A DNA stretch of 64,000 nucleotides from Verrucomicrobiaceae bacterium. GTDB taxonomy: Bacteria; Verrucomicrobiota; Verrucomicrobiia; Verrucomicrobiales; Verrucomicrobiaceae. Below, in pieces: positions 53,199 through 61,836 of this stretch. A program made the position numbers and the translations under genes. How positions within the stretch are numbered: position 1 is the first letter of the stretch; every line of letters begins with the position of its first letter. The stretch spans positions 29,406 through 93,405 of the forward strand of contig CANNQP010000014.1 in the NCBI GenBank assembly GCA_947507875.1. Direction: 5' to 3'. The notes beneath the pieces were generated by a model. The model worked only from the letters and a program-made list of their open reading frames with translations, was not told where the DNA came from and did not search any database.

Positions 53199-53705
53199 AT
53201 GAAATGCTTTCACCTACTTCTTGGCTTGATGCTATTTCGCACTTCCCTTTCCGCTCAGTCGGTTCCGCCCTCAGCCGGTGCCTCGACGGCGCAGCTTTGG
53301 GATCGTCACTGCCTGGACATGGAGATGGGTTGCCTTGGGATGCTCGGGGGTAACGCCACTTTGGATGATGGCATGGTGCCAGTGATACGCGCCTGGTGCT
53401 CGAATGAGCTGCTGGGCCTCGATTTTGCGAATACGTCCGAGGATTTCATCCGCAGCCGCTTGTGTCTTTTGGGGCGGTGGATCGAAGCGGGGCCAGCAAA
53501 CCATGACCTAGGCCTCATGGGCAGTGCCGGGCAGGATCTTAGGCTGAATGGGTTTGCTCATGTCGGAGGGGTTGATGCCACTCATGAAATCCAGGATGTC
53601 GATGTAGCTATTAGCTTCCAAGAATCATCGGATGGTGTCGCCAAGGATCCAAACCTAGGGGGCAATTCGCTGGGCTTCACCGTCGGTTTGTCTTGGGGGT
53701 TTTAA
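53199..53705 (+). CDS. Hypothetical exported protein, uncertain coding
   Basis: 168 residues. A signal-like start (MKCFHLLLGLMLFRTSLSAQ) and an ending NSLGFTVGLSWGF resemble an outer-membrane beta-barrel protein with terminal Phe, but the middle is unlike any family I know. The minus strand in the same codon register also reads protein-like (for example SGVTPEHPKATHLHVQAVTIP) but is broken by stops at 53507-53509 and upstream. One strand may hold a decayed gene. It ends 10 bp before the AMP-ligase gene. Confidence 0.35.
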   Translation: MKCFHLLLGLMLFRTSLSAQSVPPSAGASTAQLWDRHCLDMEMGCLGMLGGNATLDDGMVPVIRAWCSNELLGLDFANTSEDFIRSRLCLLGRWIEAGPANHDLGLMGSAGQDLRLNGFAHVGGVDATHEIQDVDVAISFQESSDGVAKDPNLGGNSLGFTVGLSWGF

Positions 53706-53715
53706 GCGACACGCC

Positions 53716-55188
53716 ATGAGTCGATTCAACATTGTCGAGGCCATTCGTGTGCGTGCCCAGCCTGAGGCGGTGGCATTGGTGCAAAAAGATCGCACGCTGA
53801 GCTTTGCTCAGCTTTTGGAGGAGTGTGATCGTTTGGTGGCAGAGATTCGACCGCATCTAGCAGCATATGCGACTCGTGCCGATCGTGTGCGGCTTGGTAT
53901 GCATTTCCCCAGCTGTCTGGACTACGTACCTCTAGCGCTGGCCACCTTGGCCTCCGGGGCCTGTTTTGTGCCTGTGCCTGATGAACTTGCTGATGAGGAA
54001 AAGCGTGAGTTGCTCAGCCGCACGGCCTTGGATCTTGTGCTCGTGCTAGAGTCGGCGTCGGAATGGCTGCCTGCGGGCGCAGAGGTGTTGGCGACCCTGG
54101 CTGTCGGAGGACTAGCCGTGAAGCTAGCCCGAGTGCCTTCGACCTCACAGGCAGGTTTCCCCCGCGATGCCTTTGAGGCGCTGAATCCTGCCTTCATCCG
54201 CTTCAGTTCTGGAACGACGGGAAAGTCCAAAGGCGTCCTGCTTTCTCATGAATCGTTGTTGGAGCGAATCACGGCGGCGAATGAAGGGCTGCAAATCGGG
54301 CCGGGGGATCGTGTGCTGTGGGTGCTGCCCATGGCGCATCACTTTGCTGTCTCAATCGTGCTTTATCTCTATCACGGTGCCACGACGATCATTGAGGCAA
54401 CTCATCTAGGTGAGGATCTGCTGCGCGCAGGTGCTCAGCTATCGGCCACCGTCATGTATGGCAGCCCGGTGCACTATCGCCAGTTGGTAGAGGCACCGGA
54501 GCTTGCGCCCTGGACCACGCTGCGACTTGCGGTGGCGACAGCAGCGGCTCTGGATGCTGCAACTGCGCAGAAGTTTCATGCGCGGTTTGGCCTGCCCTTG
54601 GTGCAGGGGCTCGGCATCATCGAGCTTGGCCTGCCTGTGCTGAATCGGGATGGCGCGCTCAGCGCGCCGGAAGCCATCGGTTTGCCACTGCCAGCCTACC
54701 AGTGCCTGCTGCGCGATGAGCAGGGGGTTGAGCCGGCGAGCGGTGAGGCTAGAGAGATCTGCCTGCGAGGACCGGGCATGTTTGATGCCTACCTGGATCC
54801 CTGGCTGCCGCGCGCTCAGGTCGTGGATGAGCAGGGCTGGTTTGCCACGGGCGATCTGGGGCGTCGGGATGAAAGCGGTCGTGTCTTCATCTGCGGGCGC
54901 AAAAAGACGCTGATCAATGTGGGCGGCATGAAGGTTTTTCCGGAAGAAGTCGAAGCTTTGCTGAACACTCATCCCAAAGTGCAGCGTGCGCTGGTCGAAG
55001 CGAGGCTGCATCCTTTGTATGGCGAGGTTCCCGTTTGTCGCTTCATCGCCAGTGCCGAGGGAGCCCCCACGGCCATGGAACTGCGCAATCACCTGCGTGC
55101 TCATTTGGCGGCCTACAAAATTCCGCTGATGTTCAGTGCGGTGCCTGAGCTGCCTCTGACGGCTAGTGGTAAACTGAAACGCGCCTGA
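53716..55188 (+). CDS. AMP-forming acyl-CoA synthetase/ligase
   Basis: 490 residues. The adenylate-forming motifs are complete: RFSSGTTGKSKGV (A3), a GLGIIELG stretch in place of YGxTE (A5), WFATGDLG (A7), GRKKTLINVGGMKVFPEEVE (A8) and LPLTASGKLKR with the catalytic Lys (A10). It activates a carboxylic acid as acyl-AMP and passes it to CoA or a carrier protein in the cytoplasm. The A5 variant and lack of neighbours of a known pathway leave the substrate open (fatty or aryl acid). It converges with rsmE, 2 bp between the stops. Confidence 0.88.
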   Translation: MSRFNIVEAIRVRAQPEAVALVQKDRTLSFAQLLEECDRLVAEIRPHLAAYATRADRVRLGMHFPSCLDYVPLALATLASGACFVPVPDELADEEKRELLSRTALDLVLVLESASEWLPAGAEVLATLAVGGLAVKLARVPSTSQAGFPRDAFEALNPAFIRFSSGTTGKSKGVLLSHESLLERITAANEGLQIGPGDRVLWVLPMAHHFAVSIVLYLYHGATTIIEATHLGEDLLRAGAQLSATVMYGSPVHYRQLVEAPELAPWTTLRLAVATAAALDAATAQKFHARFGLPLVQGLGIIELGLPVLNRDGALSAPEAIGLPLPAYQCLLRDEQGVEPASGEAREICLRGPGMFDAYLDPWLPRAQVVDEQGWFATGDLGRRDESGRVFICGRKKTLINVGGMKVFPEEVEALLNTHPKVQRALVEARLHPLYGEVPVCRFIASAEGAPTAMELRNHLRAHLAAYKIPLMFSAVPELPLTASGKLKRA

Positions 55189-55190
55189 CC

Positions 55191-55931
55191 TTAGCCTTGA
55201 CGGCTGATTTCATGCCCTACCATGGCCAGCGCCGCGATGGCAGCGGTCTCGGCGCGCAGGATGAGCGGCCCTAGCGTGATCGGCTGACAGTGATGCTCCT
55301 GAGCGAGCAGCTCCTCTGCAGGAGTAAAGTCACCCTCAGGACCCATGATGAGGCACACAGGACGTGGAGACCTCAGTTCCAGCTCATGAATGCGGCGCGT
55401 GTGCTCGCTCAGCGCGGGCAAGATGCGCAGGCCATCGGCAGGCATGGATGAAAGCGCGGCCGCGAAGGGCAGGGGAGTGTGCAGGCGCGGTACCCAGGGG
55501 GTGTGGCATTGCTTGGCGGCCTCCACCATGTGGCGATGCCACTTGCTGAGCTTCTTTTCCAAATGCTCCCCGTGCAGATGCACGACGGTTCGGCTGGTGA
55601 TGATGGGCTGAATGCTAGCGGCACCGAGTTCGGCTGCCTTTTCCAGCAGCCACTCAAAGGGTTCGGTTTTGATCATCGCAGGGTAGAGATGGATCGGATG
55701 CGCGGCAGGTGGATGCGCTTCCACCGACTCGATGCTCGCCTGCACGGTGTTTTTGGCCACGGAAACCAAGACGGCCTCGGCCACGCGACCCGCCCCGTCG
55801 AAGATCTCCACGCGGTCTCCGGGCTGCTTTCTCAGGACGCGTGCACAGTGAGCGGCCTCATCTCCTTGAAGAGTGAGCTGCGGCGCCTGCCAAGCGCTGG
55901 CATTTAGGTAAAAGCGACTGAGTGCGGCCAT
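55191..55931 (-). CDS. rsmE: 16S rRNA m3U1498 methyltransferase RsmE
   Basis: 246 residues from the ATG at 55931 (MAALSRFYLN). A TTG at 55967 that overlaps the upstream stop is also possible. It opens with a PUA-like domain (HCARVLRKQPGDRVEIFDGAG), and the SPOUT knot follows: EKAAELGAASIQPIITSRTVVH, VCLIMGPEGDFTPAEELLA and ITLGPLILRAETAAIAAL, the SAM-binding trefoil. It methylates U1498 of 16S rRNA. It is co-transcribed with the DUF1549/1553 gene upstream. Confidence 0.95.
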   Translation of the reverse strand: MAALSRFYLNASAWQAPQLTLQGDEAAHCARVLRKQPGDRVEIFDGAGRVAEAVLVSVAKNTVQASIESVEAHPPAAHPIHLYPAMIKTEPFEWLLEKAAELGAASIQPIITSRTVVHLHGEHLEKKLSKWHRHMVEAAKQCHTPWVPRLHTPLPFAAALSSMPADGLRILPALSEHTRRIHELELRSPRPVCLIMGPEGDFTPAEELLAQEHHCQPITLGPLILRAETAAIAALAMVGHEISRQG

Positions 55932-55963
55932 GACTGCGCTTTTCCACCGAGGGAGCTTCTGCG

Positions 55964-58813
55964 TCAATCGAGGAAGCGAAACTCAGGAGTGGCCCAGAGT
56001 ACCTGAATGAGTCGGGCGTAGTGATCGCGCTCGTCGTCAGCCTCGTCATTACCAGAACGCTGGGCCTCCAGGTAGAGCTGAGCTTTATCCAGCTCGGCGC
56101 TGCTGGGGGAGCGGCTGAGAGAGCGCTGGTAGGCCAGCCTGATGCGCGGCTCTGGGGCCTTCGCTTGTCTCAGCAGGTGCTCGGCGGCAGCCCGGGCCTG
56201 CTCGATGACTTGGGGATTGTTTAGCATGAACAGCGCCTGGGTCGCCACGGTGCTGGTGGTGCGTTGGCCGATGGGTTGGTTGATGTCTGCAAAGTCAAAA
56301 ACCTCAAACAGCGGATGGCGCACGTTGCGGAAGGCGGCGGTGTAAACGCTGCGCCGCGTGTCTAGGAATTGAAAGCCATACTCTAAGTTTTGCACCTTGG
56401 TGTCATTGGCGTCCACCTTGCCCCCTCCCTGGATGTTTTGGCCACCAAAGGTGCGGTCTAGAGTGCCAGCAGCGGTGAGCATGGCATCTCGGAGGCATTC
56501 TGCATCCAACCGCTTGCGGTTCATGCGGGAGATCAGGCGGTTGTCGGGGTCGAGGGTCGAAGCATCGCCGGGTACGATTTCACTGCTCTGCCGGTAGGTC
56601 CGGCTCATGACCAGATGCTTCACCAGCTTTTTCAGGCTCCAGCCTTCTTGAACAAATCGCAACGCGAGGTGATCCAGCAGCTCAGGGTGTGAGGGGGCTT
56701 CACCGGTGCTGCCAAAGTTATCGGTCGTGCGCACGAGGCCCGCGCCGAAGAGCCAGTGCCAGATGCGATTCACCAGCACACGTGCCGTGAGGGGATTGTC
56801 GGCACTCGTGATCCACTGCGCGAGCTGCATGCGTCCACTTTGACCGGCAGGGATGGCTGGGGCTGGGCTTCGGCTGGCCACTTGCAGGAAACCTCGTGGC
56901 ACCACGGTGCCCAGATTGCGAACGCTGCCGCGGATGTGAATGCGGGCATCTTCCGGCTGTGCATCCTCGGCCACGGTCATCGCCTCAGGCCGCAAGGGAG
57001 CTGTTTTTTTGAGCTGCTGAATCTGCTTTTCGAGATCAGCGAGCCGCCCTTTGAGCTCTTTTTCCACCTTGGACTGCGTCTGTGCTGGCATGTCCGGCAT
57101 CCCTGCTTCGGCAGGGAGGAATTGCACCGCATCCACCGTCACGTAACCTTCTGCACCTGCATTGGAGATCATGACGAAGTTTTGCCCGCTGGCCTCAAAA
57201 CGCCAGGTGCCCAGCGTGGTGAATTGCAGGCCGTTCAGGGCTTCGGTGGCTTGATTGCAGTAAACCAAGTCCTCGCCATCCGCGTGCAGCACGGTGGCGG
57301 CGATGCGTGGGGCTCGCCCCGGTCCTCCGCTGAAGGCGAGCCTTACCTCGTAGCGTCCAGGGGCAGGCAGTTTCGGGGTGAAGGTCAGGGTCTTTTCTCC
57401 CTTGCCCAGGTTTTCATCATGCAAGTACCCTCCGCCGATGAAGGGGGGATAACGGTTGGATGACTTCCAGCCGCCGACTTTTTGTGCTTCGGCGTCATCC
57501 ACGACCACGCCTGGCAGATCCGCGGGCAGAATCTGGCGCTTTTTGCGCAAAGTCACGCTGCCAGCATCGCGCAATTGATCTTTCAGCAGCGCAGCCTCTG
57601 CCTGCCATCGGTTCAGCACGGTCTCGTGCTTCACGAGCTCGGCCTCTTGCTCACCTTCAAAGGGAAGCGGGGTGTCGATCCAATGAGCGACGTTGTCGGT
57701 GTAGTTCTTCAGCGTGCGGGTGCTGCGTAAAATACCTGCAAGGGCATAATAGTCTCGTGTCGGGATGGGGTCGAATTTGTGATCATGACAGCGAGCGCAG
57801 CCCAGCGTCATGCCGAGGAAGGACTTGCCCAGCGTGTCGAGCTGCTCGTCCACGATGTCCATGCGCAGCATGCCTTTGTCTTGCTCCTCATAATTCGTGG
57901 GTCCGAGTACGAGAAAGCCCGTGGCGGTGAGTTGGTTTCGGCGCTGTGCTGCGTTGTTGTATGGCAAAAGGTCGCCGGCGAGCATCTCCGTGATCATGCG
58001 GTCCAGTGGCACCCCCTCGCGCAGCGACTGGATCAAGTAGTCGCGGAATCGCCAAGCGTCCTTGAAGGGCAGCGAGCGGCCTCCGCCGGAGGACTCTGCA
58101 AAGCGGGTCATGTCCATGAAGTGAGAGGCCCAGCGTTCTGCAAAACCCGGAGAGGCCAGCAGGGCATCTACCTCCGCTTCCCAGGCCTGAGGTTGTCCCG
58201 TTTCCTCGGGCGGCAGACCGGTGAGGTCCATGTTCAATCGCCGACGCAGCGTGGTCGCATCGGCTTCAGAGCTTGGCTTCAGGCCCTTTTGCTCCAGTTT
58301 GGCCAGGATGAAGTGGTCGATCTCATTCAGGGGCCAGTCTTGCTGTCGTAGCTTGGGCAACGGTTGCTTTTTCGGCGGTTGAAAGGCCCAAAAGCTGTCA
58401 TCAGCCTTTGCGCGGGTGCTCTCCGTCTTCGCGCCAGGAATCGTCGCTCTCGGGTCATAGGCTCCTTGGGCGATCCAGGTTTTCAGGTCTGCCAGCTCAG
58501 CCTCAGAGAGCTTTTTTTTCGGAGGCATCTTCAGGTCGCGATCCTCGTAGCTTACCGCTCGCCACAGCAGGCTTTTCTGCGTCTCACCTGGCTGGATGGC
58601 TGGCCCAGTGTCTCCACCCTGACGCCAACCGGCAGCGTGATCCAGTCGCAGGCTGCCTTTTTGTTTGTCCGCGCCATGGCAGTCCAAGCAGTGTTCATAC
58701 AGCAGCGGGCGGATCTTTTTTTCGAAGAATTCAGCATCATCCACCGCAGTCGCTCCAGCACAGGGCTGAGTGTGCAGGAATAGCGGCAGCAAAAGGCAGG
58801 CAGGTCGGATCAT
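55964..58813 (-). CDS. DUF1549/DUF1553 protein with N-terminal cytochrome (PSCyt1)
   Basis: 949 residues from the ATG at 58813; a GTG at 58828 is upstream. Signal peptide MIRPACLLLPLFLHTQPCAGA, then a PSCyt1 haem domain with CLDCH near 40 and the DLKMPPKK motif. DUF1549 spans about 170-370 (MDLTGLPPE, CARCHDHKFDPIPTRDYY, a second haem-like CxxCH) and DUF1553 lies near the C-terminus (VNRIWHWLFGAGLVRTTDNFGSTGE, RMNRKRLDAECLRDAML). A carbohydrate-binding-like sandwich is inserted in between. These giant PVC proteins are thought to act on polysaccharides or in electron transfer; activity is unproven. The usual DUF1501 neighbour is absent. Confidence 0.94.
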   Translation of the reverse strand: MIRPACLLLPLFLHTQPCAGATAVDDAEFFEKKIRPLLYEHCLDCHGADKQKGSLRLDHAAGWRQGGDTGPAIQPGETQKSLLWRAVSYEDRDLKMPPKKKLSEAELADLKTWIAQGAYDPRATIPGAKTESTRAKADDSFWAFQPPKKQPLPKLRQQDWPLNEIDHFILAKLEQKGLKPSSEADATTLRRRLNMDLTGLPPEETGQPQAWEAEVDALLASPGFAERWASHFMDMTRFAESSGGGRSLPFKDAWRFRDYLIQSLREGVPLDRMITEMLAGDLLPYNNAAQRRNQLTATGFLVLGPTNYEEQDKGMLRMDIVDEQLDTLGKSFLGMTLGCARCHDHKFDPIPTRDYYALAGILRSTRTLKNYTDNVAHWIDTPLPFEGEQEAELVKHETVLNRWQAEAALLKDQLRDAGSVTLRKKRQILPADLPGVVVDDAEAQKVGGWKSSNRYPPFIGGGYLHDENLGKGEKTLTFTPKLPAPGRYEVRLAFSGGPGRAPRIAATVLHADGEDLVYCNQATEALNGLQFTTLGTWRFEASGQNFVMISNAGAEGYVTVDAVQFLPAEAGMPDMPAQTQSKVEKELKGRLADLEKQIQQLKKTAPLRPEAMTVAEDAQPEDARIHIRGSVRNLGTVVPRGFLQVASRSPAPAIPAGQSGRMQLAQWITSADNPLTARVLVNRIWHWLFGAGLVRTTDNFGSTGEAPSHPELLDHLALRFVQEGWSLKKLVKHLVMSRTYRQSSEIVPGDASTLDPDNRLISRMNRKRLDAECLRDAMLTAAGTLDRTFGGQNIQGGGKVDANDTKVQNLEYGFQFLDTRRSVYTAAFRNVRHPLFEVFDFADINQPIGQRTTSTVATQALFMLNNPQVIEQARAAAEHLLRQAKAPEPRIRLAYQRSLSRSPSSAELDKAQLYLEAQRSGNDEADDERDHYARLIQVLWATPEFRFLD

Positions 58814-58944
58814 CGCAGGAGAAATCACAGAAGCTCGGGAAACCCGCAGCGTTTGAGGACGGGAAGGGCTAACGGCCCAGAGAAAAGACCTCTTTCAGGC
58901 CCTCCGCGCTGGCAGGGTAGCTAAAGGCAGGCTAATCCAACAGA

Positions 58945-59199
58945 ATGGACCAAGAACTCAATCTGGGGGAGCAACCCCTGCATGCCCTGATGCTGGAGCT
59001 AGGGCTGAGCAATCATGACCTCGTGAGTAGCAGCCCCGAGCCTCTAACCCACAAGGCCGTGCAGCGTGCGCGCAAGGGACGGCGACTGACCCCGCACATG
59101 CGACGTCGTCTGACTGCGGCGCTGAATCGAGCTGTTCAGGCTCGGATCGATCCCCCCGAACGGCGCGAGTGGAAGTTAACAGACTTGTTCAATTACTGA
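58945..59199 (+). CDS. Small conserved hypothetical protein, basic C-terminal half
   Basis: 84 residues. The N-terminal half (LHALMLELGLSNHDLVSSSPEPLTHKAVQRARKG) has the length and pattern of a short helix-turn-helix, and the end (RRLTPHMRRRLTAALNRAVQ) is Arg-rich, so DNA or RNA binding is possible. I believe similar small proteins occur in other Verrucomicrobiota. It lies 100 bp upstream of the DUF47-Pit pair on the same strand and could be linked to it. Confidence 0.6.
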   Translation: MDQELNLGEQPLHALMLELGLSNHDLVSSSPEPLTHKAVQRARKGRRLTPHMRRRLTAALNRAVQARIDPPERREWKLTDLFNY

Positions 59200-59299
59200 G
59201 ATTGAATGTCACCAAGCCACGAGTTGGCGAGTGGAACGTCACTTGACACTGGGAAGCGTCTGTCGTCTGACTCCGGCGCTTCCTATCGCAACCACTCCC

Positions 59300-59926
59300 A
59301 TGATCTCCATTCAGAAGCTTTTTGGCAAAAAAGATGTTTTTTTCGACCTGCTCGCCGCAAGCGCGACTCAGGCAAGAGCCAGCGTCAAAGCCCTGCACCT
59401 GCTGCTTTCCAGTCCTGGAGACACCCAAAATCTGGACGCATTTGCCGCCTCGCGACGTGAGGACAAGAAAATCACTCAGCAGATTGACGAAGCTCTGTGC
59501 CGAACCTTTGTGACTGAACTGGAGAGGGAAGACATTGAGGCCTTGGCCAATGCCCTTTACAAAATTCCCAAGACGGCCGAAAAGATCGCAGAGCGCATCC
59601 AGATCACTCGTGATCGGCTTAAAAACGTGGACTTTAGCCGACAGATCCAACTCATGGACACGGCCGCTGACACCGTCGTTACCATGATCGCAGAACTGCA
59701 GAAGCTGCATCTGGAGCGTGTGAAGGAACTGAACGAGAAGCTGCAGCAGGTGGAAGGTGAAGCCGACAAGTTGATCCTGGAATCTCTGCGCCAGCTCTAC
59801 ACCGCCACCCCTGATGCAGTGCAGGTCGTCATCTTGAAAGACCTCTACGATCTCATCGAGAAGGTGGTGGATCGTTGCCGTGATGCCGGAAACGTCGTCG
59901 CTCACATTGTTCTCAAAAACTCCTGA
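59300..59926 (+). CDS. DUF47/PhoU-like phosphate transport accessory protein
   Basis: 208 residues from the ATG at 59300. All-helical, with KLFGKKDVFFDLLAASA at the start and the DUF47 (PhoU-like) pattern through DLYDLIEKVVDRCRDAGNVV at the end. This family is found as the partner of Pit-type phosphate permeases and is thought to regulate them. Here it ends 12 bp before pit, so they are co-transcribed. Upstream starts exist at 59231 but add residues unlike the family. Confidence 0.92.
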   Translation: MISIQKLFGKKDVFFDLLAASATQARASVKALHLLLSSPGDTQNLDAFAASRREDKKITQQIDEALCRTFVTELEREDIEALANALYKIPKTAEKIAERIQITRDRLKNVDFSRQIQLMDTAADTVVTMIAELQKLHLERVKELNEKLQQVEGEADKLILESLRQLYTATPDAVQVVILKDLYDLIEKVVDRCRDAGNVVAHIVLKNS

Positions 59927-59938
59927 TTCGCCAAGCGC

Positions 59939-61021
59939 ATGACTCTCGTCTTGACCGTCGTCTTGGTGGCGTTGATTTTTGAATACATCAACGGCTTCCA
60001 CGACACCGCGAACTCCATCGCCACCGTCGTCTCCACCAAGGTTCTAACCCCGCGTCAAGCCATCGTGCTGGCGGCGGTCACGAACCTCATTGGTGCCCTT
60101 TTTGGAACTGCCGTGGCCAAAACCATTTCTTCGGGCCTTGTTGATAGCCAGTACGTGAACACCATGACCATCACCTGTGCGCTTTGTGGCGGCATCGTGT
60201 GGAATCTCATCACCTGGTGGTTTGGGTTGCCCTCTAGCTCCAGTCACGCCTTGGTGGGCGGCCTCATTGGTGCCACGCTGGCCACTGCCCATGGTGATTG
60301 GGAAGCACTCATTTGGTCCAAAGCTCCTGAGGCTGGAAAAAGCTGGTATGAAGGCGGTGGTCTTCTCTACAAAGTCGTGCTGCCGATGTTCAGTTCGCCA
60401 TTGGCAGGCTTTATCGTGGGTCTGCTGGTCATGAGTCTCCTCTACAGTCTGTGTTACTCTTTGCGCCCGTTGGTGGTGAGCCGAGTTTTTGGCAAACTGC
60501 AGATTTTCAGTGCCGGCTTTATGGGATTCAGCCACGGCCAGAATGATGCGCAGAAAACCATGGGCATCATCGCCCTCGCTCTGGTCGCAGGCACCAAAGC
60601 GGGAGAACTCAATCAAATTCCGGATTGGCTGAGTTTCTTGCGGATTGAGTCTCTCGGTGAAAAGAGCGACCAAATCCCCATCTGGATCAAGGTGGTGTGT
60701 GCGTTGACCATGGCAGCGGGCACAGCGGCTGGCGGTTGGCGCATCATCAAGACGCTTGGTCACAAGATGGTGAAGCTGCAGCCTGTGCATGGCTTTGCTG
60801 CTGAAACCACGGCTGCGACTGTGCTCTTTGTCGCTGCGAAGCTAGGTATGCCTGTTTCGACCACACATGCCATTACCACCAGCATCATGGGCGTCGGTGC
60901 GGCCAAAAGCTGGAATGCCATTCAATGGCATGTCGTAGGCCGTATCATCTGGGCTTGGGTTCTGACAATCCCCGCCACAGCAGGGCTGGGCTATGTTTTC
61001 TACAAAATGGTGGGTTCCTAA
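59939..61021 (+). CDS. pit: PiT-family low-affinity inorganic phosphate permease
   Basis: 360 residues with about ten membrane helices. The two signature repeats are FEYINGFHDTANSIATVVST near the N-terminus and GFSHGQNDAQKTMGIIALAL near 205, with GLPSSSSHALVGGLIG and GMPVSTTHAITTSIMGVG after each. These form the inverted-repeat core that moves metal-phosphate with protons. It is co-transcribed with DUF47, which fits phosphate uptake control. Confidence 0.95.
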   Translation: MTLVLTVVLVALIFEYINGFHDTANSIATVVSTKVLTPRQAIVLAAVTNLIGALFGTAVAKTISSGLVDSQYVNTMTITCALCGGIVWNLITWWFGLPSSSSHALVGGLIGATLATAHGDWEALIWSKAPEAGKSWYEGGGLLYKVVLPMFSSPLAGFIVGLLVMSLLYSLCYSLRPLVVSRVFGKLQIFSAGFMGFSHGQNDAQKTMGIIALALVAGTKAGELNQIPDWLSFLRIESLGEKSDQIPIWIKVVCALTMAAGTAAGGWRIIKTLGHKMVKLQPVHGFAAETTAATVLFVAAKLGMPVSTTHAITTSIMGVGAAKSWNAIQWHVVGRIIWAWVLTIPATAGLGYVFYKMVGS

Positions 61022-61393
61022 TTGAAACTGACCGTGCGGATCGCAAAGCACGGTTCCTCTTCAAGAAGCTGAGATGAATCATCAGGAGACAAAGCCGAAC
61101 GCTCCACTTCTCTAAGCACCGATACTGCAGCAGATGCGTTCGGTGAACGCCCTCGTTTTATCTTAGCTTCTGATCGGCTAGGACAGCTTCTGTTATGGCT
61201 TCGGGCATCCAGTTTCATCGAACAAGCTTTGGAGGCCTTCGACTGAGGAGTCCTGCCCGTGGCATAGATTGAGAGTCCAGGATGCTTTGTTTCCAAGAGG
61301 CCATGACTTTTAGCTTTTCGACTAAACCGAAAGTTAGGTCAACTTGGCATCTGCTAGTCCCTCTGCCGCTGGGATTGAATAGAAGTCTCGTTT
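61022..61393. other. About 370 bp without a supported gene after pit
   Basis: A minus-strand frame of 92 residues (61018-61296) crosses it, but its Ser/Arg/Lys-rich content looks non-coding. A weak hairpin ACCGTGC/GCACGGT (61031-61037, 61048-61054) just after the pit stop may help end that transcript. Nothing else was recognised. Confidence 0.5.
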
Positions 61394-61431
61394 GATAAAA
61401 AAACCCGTCATCCACGGAAGGATGACGGGTT
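61394..61431 (-). terminator. Rho-independent terminator of the SWIB gene
   Basis: AACCCGTCATCC (61402-61413) pairs with GGATGACGGGTT (61420-61431). On the minus strand the stem is followed by a run of T residues. Confidence 0.88.
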
Positions 61432-61469
61432 GTGAAAAAGAGAAGGCAGTGACCTTCAGGCTCGACGAA

Positions 61470-61742
61470 TTAGCTCACGTGCTGGCTGACATACTTCGCC
61501 AGCTCAAACATGGTTGCGGAACTCTTGCCACCGAACAGAGCCTTGAGCTTGTCATCGGCATTGATGTTGCGCTTGTTCTTCTCGTCCTGGAGACCCTGCT
61601 TTTTGATGTGATCCCAGATACGCTTCGTGATCTCACTGCGAGGTTGAGCGGTTGATCCCACGATGGCAGCCAGAACTGCGTCGGGTTGCACTGGTTTCAG
61701 AAGGGCAGGGTTTGCTTTACGTGTTGTTGCTTTTTTGGCCAT
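61470..61742 (-). CDS. SWIB/MDM2-domain protein
   Basis: 90 residues. After a short basic Lys/Ala-rich start, PRSEITKRIWDHIKKQGLQD and RNINADDKLKALFGG followed by FELAKYVSQHV are a complete SWIB domain. This fold is common in eukaryotic chromatin remodellers and appears in bacteria mostly in Chlamydiae, Verrucomicrobia and a few others. The basic tail suggests nucleic-acid contact. The role in bacteria is not established. It has its own terminator. Confidence 0.9.
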   Translation of the reverse strand: MAKKATTRKANPALLKPVQPDAVLAAIVGSTAQPRSEITKRIWDHIKKQGLQDEKNKRNINADDKLKALFGGKSSATMFELAKYVSQHVS

Positions 61743-61836
61743 AGGACCGCGATGCTGGCAGTTTCCCGTGCCGGGGTCAATAGGTCTTCACTGCCTTTTT
61801 GATCTTATGGATCATTTTTTATGGTAGGAGCTACAG

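Noticed and set aside
54439..55104. 221-residue minus-strand frame opposite the AMP-ligase gene
   Set aside because: The plus strand contains all adenylation motifs; the antisense protein is Arg/Gln-rich without recognisable features.
56756..57463. 235-residue plus-strand frame inside the DUF1549/1553 gene
   Set aside because: It is opposite the conserved DUF1553 and sandwich parts of the real gene and has no coding features.
61018..61296. 92-residue minus-strand frame after pit
   Set aside because: Ser/Arg/Lys-rich composition, no ribosome site or motif, and it runs into the pit stop codon.
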